Origin: Mimachlamys varia
Lineage: Eukaryota; Mollusca; Bivalvia; Pectinida; Pectinidae
DNA length: 64,000 nucleotides
Assembly (NCBI GenBank): GCA_947623455.1
Contig: OX392530.1
Coordinates: 29,481,405 to 29,545,404, forward strand
Reading direction: 5' to 3'
The position numbers and the translations under genes are program-made. Below are positions 35,501 through 47,500 of this stretch, in pieces. Numbering within the stretch: position 1 is the stretch's first letter; the number at the start of each line of letters is the position of its first letter. The notes under the pieces were generated by a model, which worked only from the letters and a program-made list of their open reading frames with translations, had not been told where the DNA came from and did not search any database.

Positions 35501-38500
35501 TAGTAGAAAAGTAACTCTTGTCACTTTCATCAAATAGTTTGCATATATGGTATACTGTATATTAGGTTATTTTGGAAGCAGTGTTAACTTCATGCATTTC
35601 ACAAATTCAAAAAGTACAGTAAAAATTTCCAATTCCTAAACAAAATACAATTTAAGCATAAAACAATGTTACAATGTCCAATAGATAAATAACATATATT
35701 TGTGCTATACATATAAAACAGACCCGGGCTGTCATGTTTTCCACGAAATCTGCTCTGTGTTAATGTTAATTACTTAATCGAAACGTGAAAATAACACTGC
35801 ATGACTTCAAAGCTCTTATGCACAGAACCACACAAAGTAAACATGTATATATAATAGTAATACACTTTGTGTAGTTTATTCTGCCGTGCTGTAAGCATGC
35901 ATCTTCTTATATGTTATTGATATACAAATTGGTTTCCGTCTTTTCCTCTAGACTCAAACTTCGGTCATCATTCGATGAAGGTGCTGGAGTACATATAGTG
36001 ATAGTTATCATTTCCCACCACAGTTTATTGATTGATAGAAATGTGTTTGAAATCCTGGGGTATTCTTTAACCCTGTTGAATATGTTTGATGAAATTAAAG
36101 GAATAAATGATATCTGTTATACAGGCTGATTTAAAGGTGGTGAATGATGCCAAAGGCGGGTCTTTCTACAGAGATCATCTCCCATTACTGGGTAAGTTTG
36201 CTTGTACAGAGATCACCTCCCATTACTGGGTAAGTTTGCTTGTACAAAGATCACCTCCCATTACTGGGTAAGTTTGCTTGTACAGAGATCATCTCCCATT
36301 ACTGGGTAAGTTTGCTTGTACAGAGATCACCTCCCATTACTGGGTAAGTTTGCTTGTACAGAGATCGCCTGTCATTACTGGGTAAGTTTGTTTGTACAGA
36401 GATCACCTGTCATTACTGGGTAAGTTTGCTTGTACAGAGATCACCTGCCATTACTGGGTAAGTTTGTTTGTACAGAGATCACCTGTCATTACTGGGTAAG
36501 TTTGTTTGTACAGAGATCACCTCCCATTACTGGGTAAGTTTGCTTGTACAGAGATCACCTCCCATTACTGGGTAAGTTTGCTTGTACAAAGATCACCTCC
36601 CATTACTGGGTAAGTTTGTTTGTATAAAGAACACCTCTCATTACTGGGTAAGTTTGCTTGTACAGAGATCATCTCCCATTACTGGGTAAGTTTGCTTGTA
36701 TAGAGATCATCTCCCATAACTGGGTAAGTTTGCTTGTACAGAGATCACCTCCCATTACTGGGTAAGTTTGCTTGTACAGAGATCATCTCCCATTACTGGG
36801 TAAGTTTGCTTGTACAGAGATCATCTCCCATTACTGGGTAAGTTTGCTTGTACAGAGATCACCTGTCATTACTGGGTAAGTTTGCTTGTACAGAGATCAT
36901 CTCCCATTACTGGGTAAGTTTGCTTGTACAGAGATCATCTCCCATTACTGGGTAAGTTTGCTTGTACAGAGATCACATGCCATTACTGGGTAAGTTTGCT
37001 TGTACAGAGATCATCTCCCATTACTGGGTAAGTTTGCTTGTATAGAGATCATCTCCCATAATTGGGTAAGTTTGCTTGTATAGAGATCATCTCCCATAAC
37101 TGGGTAAGTTTGCTTGTACAGAGATCATCTCCCATTACTGGGTAAGTTTGCTTGTATAGAGATCATCTCCCATAACTGGGTAAGTTTGCTTGTATAGAGA
37201 TCATCTCCCATAACTGGGTAAGTTTGCTTGTATAGAGATCATCTCCCATTACTGGGTAAGTTTGCTTGTACAGAGATCACCTGCCATTACTGGGTAAGTT
37301 TGCTTGTACAGAGATCATCTCCCATTACTGGGTAAGTTTGCTTGTATAGAGATCATCTCCCATAACTGGGTAAGTTTGCTTGTACACAGATCATCTCCCA
37401 TTACTGGGTAAGTTTGCTTGTACACAGATCATCTCCCATTACTGGGTAAGTTTGCTTGTACAGAGATCACCTCCCATTACTGGGTAAGTTTGCTTGTACA
37501 GAGATCATCTCCCATTACTGGGTAAGTTTGCTTGTACAGAGATCACCTCCCATTACTGGGTAAGTTTGCTTGTACAGAGATCATCTCCCATTACTGGGTA
37601 AGTTTGCTTGTATAGAGATCATCTCCCATAACTGGGTAAGTTTGCTTGTATAGAGATCATCTCCCATAACTGGGTAAGTTTGCTTGTATAGAGATCATCT
37701 CCCATTACTGGGTAAGTTTGCTTGTACAGAGATCATCTCCCATTACTGGGTAAGTTTGCTTGTATAGAGATCATCTCCCATAACTGGGTAAGTTTGCTTG
37801 TATAGAGATCATCTCCCAAAACTGGGTAAGTTTGCTTGTATAGAGATCATCTCCCAAAACTGGGTAAGTTTGCTTGTACAGAGATCATCTCCCATTACTG
37901 GGTAAGTTTGCTTGTACAGAGATCACCTCCCATTACTGGGTAAGTTTGCTTGTACAGAGATCATCTCCCATTACTGGGTAAGTTTTCCTGTACAGAGATC
38001 ACCTCCCATTACTGGGTAAGTTTGCTTGTACAGAGATCACCTGTCATTATTGGGTAAGTTTGTTTGTACAGAGATCACCTGTCATTACTGGGTAAGTTTG
38101 CTTGTACAGAGATCACCTGCCATTACTGGGTAAGTTTGTTTGTACAGAGATCACCTGTCATTACTGGGTAAGTTTGCTTGTACAGAGATCACCTCCCATT
38201 ACTGGGTAAGTTTGCTTGTACAGAGATCACCTCCCATTACTGGGTAAGTTTGCTTGTACAGTGATCATCTTCCATTACTGGGTGATTTAGCTTAAAAAAA
38301 ATATCATAGAAAATAGGTGATATATTTCTATCAATAGCATGAATTACATTTGAACCTCATTATCTCTCAGGAAAACTTTCAGAGTTATCTGTGTATTCGC
38401 AGTGTTTCACATAAGCTACTGTAAATTTAACATGCCAGTTTCCTGAAATAGGCTTAAGAAGAAACAATAGTGAACCAGTTATGCACGCAAATTTGGCTAT

Positions 38501-41500
38501 TTTACATAATAATTGAAACACTGTATGTAATTAGGCATAAACTGGAACAATTATCCTTAACAATTCAATAAAATAAATGTTTTTTTCTGGAAAATGTTTG
38601 ACAGGGTGTTGTGATATCAAGCTTAGGGCCATTGACTCATGTTTTCTTAACCAAATTGGTCGGGTTGTGGAAAACTTTTTGAGTCATCAAAGTATTGAAT
38701 TTATGCAGGTTTATCATACTGTTCTTAACATCTCTTGGTCTTAAGTAGACTGTTATTGGTTTGGGTAAAAAGGTCTTAGGAGTTCCTGGTAGTCTACTGA
38801 TATGTCTTAGGAGTTCCTGGTATTCTACTGATATGTCTTAGGAGTTCCTGGTAGTCTACTGATATGTCTTAGGAGTTCCTGGTATTCTACTGATATGTCT
38901 TAGGAGTTCCTGGTAGTCTACTGATATGTCTTAGGAGTTCCTGGTATTCTACTGATATGTCTTAGGAGTTCCTGGTAGTCTACTGATAAAAGATGTTCTA
39001 GAACATAAAATGGTCAGATATGCTGTAGCTAAGCATTTTATTTGTATCAAAGAATTAATAAGTGACAAAAATAAATCTGAACACTTTCTAGAAGTAGGCA
39101 ATAATTCGCTGTTGGATTTATGCCAGTGAAAACTTTTGAAGTTTCAAGTTTTTCAAGTTTGCAGGGTTTGAAATATTAAAGAGTTTTACTAACTAAAACA
39201 AAGAAGAGACTTTGCCAGGACTGGTAATATACTTTGAGATAAACAGGGCCTTCAAGTGATACAAATTCCAGATAATGATGTTCAACTGTATTAAATATTT
39301 ATCTTAGAATATTGATTGATGATCGCAGAGTCAGCTTTTTACTATTTCAGATGTTAAACTTAAAATTTTGTCATCATATTGTCTGGTAAAGTAAACCTTT
39401 GTTATACTGCCACCATATTCCACCTCAATATTGGTACATGTATTATGAAGGGGTTTTGGCAAAATATTTGAGTAAATATTGAATAAGGAAGAATAATGGG
39501 ACCTTGAATTGAGATATGACAAAGAACATGTAGGGAGTTATAGAGATGATTTACTGTAATTTATTACCGTGGTATCCTTTGATTTACAGGAGAGCAGGGG
39601 CCAGGCTCCAGGGCAGGACCAGGGGGACTGGCTATCGGTGACCAGGTTAATGTCGACCTTGACCTTGAAATTGTCCAGTCCTTACAGCATGGCCACGGGG
39701 GATGGACAGACGGCATGTTTGAGGTACAGTCGCAAACAACTCACCATTTATACTGTTACGCACAAATAAACGATGACATCACAATAACAGCAAATTAGAC
39801 ACCAACAATTTCAAAACAAAAAGGTTCCAGGGATTTGTCTCCATAAAAGTTGGTTGATGTGATATAGTGTCACTACAAAATACTGGATTGCATAAATATG
39901 ATATAACTACTGTTCATTAAATGTTTGGATGTATGCAATTCCAACTTTAAAGATTGTAAGACTCTTGAAGTGTTAGGAAGTCTGCAATGGAAACTTTAAA
40001 GACTCTTTCATGCTCAGGGGTTCCTATCCTATACCTCGGGGGATTAAAGAGGAATAAAATCTCTCGCCCCGTAGGGAGTGGTATGGAATCTCCTTGATAA
40101 GAATGATTCTTAAGTTACAAAAAACATGGGAAAAGTGTAGAAACACCTGTTCGGGCAATTTTTCTCTCATTGTTACAGCAAAAATAAGCTCAGAAACCGT
40201 AAAAATGTGTTTTGACTAGTTCCCAATTCACAGGTATCAACTTTTCCCTCATCTGTTTTGACAAAAACAAATTAGTCAGTAAGTTTTGGCATACAAATTA
40301 ATTATATACAAACATAGCCTGCACAGAAAAAAAATTGTCTTTCTAACTTGAATAGTCAAAATTTTATAAAGGGTTTTAATTTCATGTTTGCGACTTTTCC
40401 ACACTGGGGCATCAGACTTTCCAAATTCATGACATCACATCATTATTGAGGAATTGTAGCATCATGTGAAAGGTGTGGAAGAAGAATTTCCTACACCCCT
40501 TTCTTGACCTGGCCATCTCTATCTTACATTGAGAGAAAGAGGATACTGATATGAATATATGTAAAATATTGATATGTTTTTTTTTCAAAAAAGAAAGGTA
40601 AGCAAATATGAATAAGTGTTTAAGATATATAAGAACAAACATTAAACAAAAGTATTGTTTGTTTATATGTTTACCTCCTTGGTATTGCAGTGCCTGGGTA
40701 CGACGGGAACCGTGGTAGGGATTGACGAAGACCATGACATTGTGGTGTCCTACCCTAGTGGTAACAGGTAGATAGCTTTATTGGAGTGACACCTGTAAAT
40801 GTTTTACCTGTTGTTTCTGAAGATCACATTACCATGAAATAGTTAATAGAATATTTTTCAATTCGCAACTTGGGAAGTTGAATTAATCCATTGGCATGTT
40901 AGGAATTTGTCAATGTATATGCTCTGATCATAATGTCTAATTCAAAGTTATAATAATTATGTTTAAATTGACATCTGAAGGTTTCAATATTCAAAATGTT
41001 TGCTACTTGATTTACTAACATTATAGTGTTCATGTTAAAGTTTTTGCAATACTAATAAATACAACAAGCTGCCTCATTTTTCAAACAAAATGCTGTTACC
41101 ATCCACTACCGTCTTAATTTTACTGTAGGTGGACTTTCAACCCGGCAGTCCTAACCAAGGTTAACACTCCAAGCAGTGCTACAGCCTCCGCAAACGAAAA
41201 CACCACTCCAACTCCACCTTCCCAACAGTTCGCGGTGGGAGACCTCGTCCAAATCTGCAGTGATGCTGAGAAAATCAAACTGCTTCAGCGGGGACATGGA
41301 GAGTGGGCCGAGGCAATGATTCCTGTAAGTGGTGCAGATTCCTTGTTTGTATAAAAACTACATTCTTGTCAAAAAAGATTGATGAACAGTACAAAGTTGT
41401 AAAAGACGAAAGAGGAATGGAGTTGATAGCGTCAGATTTAAATGAACTCCTACACATCCTTTTATTTTATGTCCATTGGGCTAATTGCCGGGGGAAAACT

Positions 41501-44500
41501 AGAGTTTGCAATGATTTTTTTTTAAACAACAACTCTTAAATGTAATAAATATGATAAATTAAGAATGATTGGTACCAAATATAGACCATTTTATGCAATA
41601 ATATTTGAAATATCCCTTTAAAAGATAAGTTCAAGCAAGAAAATGTGACATTTTCCAGGTTGCATTATAACACTATGTAGTTTTACTAAAAGCATCATTC
41701 TGTCATAATTCGATCTGAAGCATCCATGGGTGAAGTGGTTTCAATTTTGTTTCAATGGTGCATTTTTGTCCTTTTGGGGCCGAGGAATAGGGTCTTATAT
41801 TGGAAATTGATAGAGATATTTTTCTTTAGTTAAGATCAAGCAATTTCAGCAAAACCATACCAGGTGAGCGATATAGGCCTTATGGGCTTCTTGTCCTGCC
41901 TCCATTGAAAGGTCTCTTAAAACAATTTTGAATTTACAAAGTATGTTCAGCTAATGATCATATGATGTATTCAAAACATATTAACATATAAGTAAGGAGT
42001 ACTAAATTCAGAATAAAGGAGGAGGCATTATAAAGTATTTATAATTCTCAGGTACATATAGTCTCCATTAGTCAAAAGAATAGGTGTTGTAAGACCAAAC
42101 AATGATGTCTGACGTAGACAAACAGTCTTCAAATAAAAATTCATTTGCAGGGCCATCTCGTTACGATGGTCATAATATGTATGAATTAGCACATTTAGTG
42201 TGTCTGATTTTCATTAAGTTTAATTTTGAAAATGTACTTATTCAGTTTCCATAAACTTCCCTTCATTTGTGTTTGTACGACGTACAGTTGTCATCTTTTG
42301 TTTGAAAATTAGTTTACATAGTTATATGCAGTTCATAGTTAGCCAGTGTACTGATCCAGTGATTATTTATGGAGTTGTTTCCCTTTGAATAGTCAGACAG
42401 CATCTCTCATTTGATATACGATCATTGAAATGTGGTAGTGTTTACAGCTAATATCAAAGATAGTTGATCATGTGTAAAAGTATTTTGATTTCATGATTAA
42501 TTCAAGAATTTTTGCTGTCATCATCTTTTTTTATGTACAGGAAATGCAAAAACAGAAGTGCATACATGTTTTGAGTTTGAGTTGATGTACAATTACATAT
42601 TTGGCATGTTAGAGGAAACCTGCATTGATACAAAACTATTCCCTGATTATTTCTTTTGAATTTCTTTTAAATATTCCATTATGTATAGATAATATGAACT
42701 TCAGGAAATACCTTACTTTTTCCACAAATCAAATATCCATATGCAATTATATCATGTATCAATACTGTCATCTGGTTTGAATTTTCAATAACAAACCGTA
42801 AAGTGTTGTTTACAGACCCTGGGTAAAATTGGCTGGGTACAGCAGATTTACCATGATAAGGACTTGTGTTGTTTGTGTTTACAGACCCTTGGTAAAATTG
42901 GCCGGGTACAGCAGATTTACCATGATAACGACTTGTGTTGTTTGTGTTTACAGACCCCGGGTAAAATTGACCGGGTACAGCAGATTTACCATGATAATGA
43001 CTTGTACTGTTTTTGTTTACAGACCCTGGGTAAAATTGGCTGGGTACTGCAGATTTACATTGAAAATGACTTGTGTTGTTTGTGTTTACAGACCCCGGGT
43101 AAAATTGACCGGGTACAGCAGATTTACCATGATAATGACTTGTGCTGTTTTTGTTTACAGACCCTGGGTAAAATTGGCTGGGTACTGCAGATTTACATTG
43201 AAAATGACCTGCGTTGTTTGTGTTTACAGACCATGGGTAAAATTGGCTGGGTACTGCAGATTTACCATGATAATGACTTGTGTTGTTTGTGTTTACAGAC
43301 CTGGGTAAAATTGGCTGGGTACTGCAGATTTACCATGATAATGACTTGTGTTGTTTGTGTTTACAGACCCTGGGTAAAATTGGCCGGGTACAGCAGATTT
43401 ACCATGATAATGACTTGAAGGTTGAAGTGTGTGGCACATCCTGGACATATAACCCTTCTGCTGTCACTAAAGTGGCATCGTCAGACGGGGCTGCCATTGG
43501 CAACTCATCTGGAGGTAAGTTGGATTAAATAAAGATTTAAATTGGACTAAATTGACATTATCTCAGGAGTAAACATATTTCAGTTGATTGATTGTAGATT
43601 TTACTATGGAAAAGAGCTATATGACTACCAAATAAAAAATTTTAAAAAAAAGGGAAACATGTTGATAAAACTCTAACAGAAATAACTAAATAAAAAACCA
43701 AGGGGAAACATGTTGATAAAACTCTAACAGAAATAACTAAATAGAAAATAAAAAAAAACCAAGGGGAAACATGTTGACATGTTGACTCTAACAGAAGTGG
43801 ATACACTTTTTCTGATACAACAATTTATGTCTACCTCTTGTTTCTATACACATGCCCAAAGCACACTAAAGTGAGCTTGATCGTGCTATAGTTAGACTAC
43901 AGCCACTAGAAGTTGACGCTTGAACTCGACCATTCTTTAAAGATAATAAGGTCAAAGTTAAGATCAATTTGTCTCAAGGATATTCAGATGATAGGCCACT
44001 TAGCTGAAGTGAGCATATGTATATTCTATCAGAATCAGAAAAAATAGAGGGGTAACAATGAAACATGTTGTTGTATGTTGCAGAACGCCTAAGTGCTCTG
44101 TTGAAAAAGTTGTTCGAGACACATGTTTCTGGAGATGTAAACGAGGAGTTAGTGAAGGCAGCAGCCAATGGAGACGGGACCAAAGTGGATGAACTCCTAC
44201 AGCGACCTGAGGCTGATGTTTGTACATTTATTACTACTAGCTCACTGACTTCATACATTTATTACTACCAGCTCACTAACTTTGTACATTTATTACTACA
44301 AGCTCACTGACTTCATACATTTATTACTACCAGCTCACTAACTTTGTACATTTATTACTACTAGCTCACTAACTTTGTACATTTATTACTACTAGCTCAC
44401 TGACATGGTACATTTATTACTACTAGCTCACAGACTTTGTACATTTACTACTACCAGCTCACTGACTTTGTACATTTATTACTACTAGCTCACAGACTTT

Positions 44501-47500
44501 GTACATTTATTACTACTAGCTCACTGACATCGTACATTTATTGCTACTAGCTCACTGACATCGTACATTTATTGCTACTAGCTCACTGACATAGTACATT
44601 TAAAACTACTAGCTCACTGACATAGTACATTTATTACTACTAGTTCACTGACTTCGTACATTTATTACTACTAGCTCACTGACTTTGTAAATTTATTACT
44701 ACCAGCTCACTGACATAGTACATTTATTACTACTAGCTCACTGACATCGTACATTTATTACTACTAGCTCACAGACTTTGTACATTTATTACTACTAGCT
44801 CACTGACATCGTACATTTATTGCTACTAGCTCACTGACTTTGTAAATTTATTACTACCAGCTCACTGACTTCGTACATTTATTACTACTAGCTCACTGAC
44901 TTTGTAAATTTATTACTACTAGCTCACTGACTTCGTACATTTATTACCACTAGCATGTAAACTTAACTCTGTCAGCGACTTGAGGCTGACGTTTGTTAAT
45001 TTTCACTTGCAGATTTATTTCATTTATCAAGAACGGAGTATAAACATTTTTCAAATATTTTATATTTTCACTAGATGATCATTAAAATTTTCACTGACAG
45101 ATTATTTACATCAATGGATAAGGTTTATACGTGATGGTGACTTAAACGGACCAATGAAATTACGATATTTTTTATACAGGCCAATGGAATGTTTGCTGGT
45201 CATACAGCCCTCCAGGCAGCGTCACAGAACGGACATTCTGATGTCATTAGGGTACTAATGAAACATGATGTGGACTTTGAAATAGAGGTAAGATTCAAGT
45301 TCAAATGAGAAAACTACCGGTAATGAAAAACAGATTTACAATCTTAGTAATGAGTTTATATTGAAATCCCACCACATGTTAAATGATTTCTATCTCTCTG
45401 GGTTTTAGATTACTCCTAAAACATCAGAGGTTAATGGTTTGCATTTTTTTATTAGGTCACCTGAGACGAAGTCTCAAGTGACCTATTCTAATCGCCTTTT
45501 GTCCGTCGTCGAGCGTCGTGCGTCCGTAAACTTTTTACATTTTCGACTTCTTCTCCAAAACCGCTGAACCAAATTCAATGAAATTTTACAGGAAGCTTCC
45601 ATGGCTGAGGGTGAACCAAAATTGTGAATTATATGGTCCCCACCCCCCAGGGGCATGCGGGGCGGGGCCAAAAAGGGTCAAATTGACTAAAACTTCAAAA
45701 ATCTTCTCCTCTACTCTCAGATATGGTAGAATCAAATACTCTTCATAGATTGAAGGGTCTTAAGGTGCTTTACCAAAATTGTGAATTTCATGACCCTGGG
45801 GTCTCATGTTTGCCCCTGGGGAGGGGGTAAACTTTACTATAGTTTATATAGGGAAATCACATTTTTGACTATTATTTGTTGGATTTGTATTGGAATTCAT
45901 TCTTACTTGTATCAAATTATCAGCATGAGATGACACTTTGATGGTATGTGCATGTTGGCCCTAGTTGAGCCCCAGGGGCTGGAGGGCGGGGCCAAAAAGG
46001 GTCAAATTGACAAAAATTTCAAAAATCTTCTTCTCTACTCTCAGATATGGTAGAATCAAATACTCTTCATAGATGGAAGGGTCTTAAGGTGCTTTACCAA
46101 AATTGTGAATTTCATGACCCTGGGGTCTCATGTTTGCCCCTGGGAGGGGGTAAACTTTACTCTAGTTTATATAGGGAAATCACATTTTTGACTATTATTT
46201 GTTGGATTTGTATTGGAATTCATTCTTACTTGTATCAAATTATCAGCATGAGATGACACTTTGATGGTATGTACATGTTGGCCCTAGTTGACCCCCAGGG
46301 GCCTGCGGGGCAGGGCCAAAAAGGGTAAAATTTACAAAAATTTCAAAAATCTTCTTCTCTACTCTCAGATATGGTAGAATCAAATACTCTTCATAGATTG
46401 AAGGGTCTTAAGGTGCTTTACCAAAATTGTGAATTTTATGACCCTGGGGTCTCATGTTTGCCCCTGGGAAGGGGGTAAACTTTACTATAGTTTATATAGG
46501 GAAATCACATTTTTGACTATTATTTGTTGGATTTGTATTGGAATTCATTCTAACTTGTATAAAATTATCAGCATGGCATGACACTTTGATGGTATGTACA
46601 TGTTGGCCCTAGTTGACCCCCAGGGGCTGGAGGGCGGGACCAAAAAGGGTCAAATTTACAAAAATTTCAAAAATCTTCTTCTCTTCTCCCAGATATGGTA
46701 GAATCAAATACTCTTCATAGATGGATTGGTTTTAAGGTTCTTTACCAAAATTGTGAATTTCATGACTCTGGGGTCTTGCATCTCCCGCTGTGTAGGGGGT
46801 TAAGTTTACTATAGTATATTGGCAGAAAAAAACATTGTTTTGCATTATTTGTTTAATTGCCATAAGAAATGATGCAAATTTGGTTGAAATTATCAATATG
46901 ACATGACTTTTGAGTAGTACGCACATGTTGACACTGACTGACCCCCAGGTGCCTGAGGGGTGGGGCCTAAAAGGGTCAAATTGACATAATTTCAAAAATT
47001 CATTTTTTCCACTCCCAGATATGCTACAATGTATTGTTATTAATATTCATCTCAACATTCCCATATTTCTCTTTCATATCAAACATCAGGTGACCGTTAA
47101 GGCCCATGGGCCTCTTGTTCAATATGATTTTATAATTGCAACCTCTTATTTCCGAAGCATCATTTCTTTGATGCAGATTGCACCTCAAATCTGAGCGCAA
47201 CAAACTTTGAAAACTTACTTTAGTGGTTGACATTTAAGGACAACAGTGTCTACTTTCATATAACACATGAAATGCATGTCCATGTTATTGGAGCACTTCT
47301 CTGGCTTACATAACAACATGGCTTCCTCTGTTGATATGAATTAGCAGAGGGTCTTTCAAACAAAATGAAATCATAAGGATTTTGTCGCATTAGAAATTGT
47401 ATTCTGCTTGTAGAACATCACATATAATCCATTTTTGTATAAACTGCAAAATAATTTGATATTTTAACTTTAACTTTCGGCAATGTTGTCTACTTCACTT

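Larger units (their letters stand above)
32554..36124. other. MIB1 introns 1-4
   Basis: Apart from exons 2-4 this is AT-rich intron DNA; I see no repeat array or mobile element with clear ends. Confidence 0.5.
39724..42811. other. MIB1 introns 6-8 outside exons 7 and 8
   Basis: Apart from the exons, AT-rich intron DNA; nothing recognised. Confidence 0.45.

Noticed and set aside
36167..38283. CRISPR-like regular repeats
   Set aside because: There are no unique spacers; units are contiguous and derive from an exon border. The genome is eukaryotic.
42829..43418. Cys-rich repeat proteins of 159 and 184 residues
   Set aside because: They are read-through of the exon 9 acceptor array and include intron sequence; without cDNA they are not genes.
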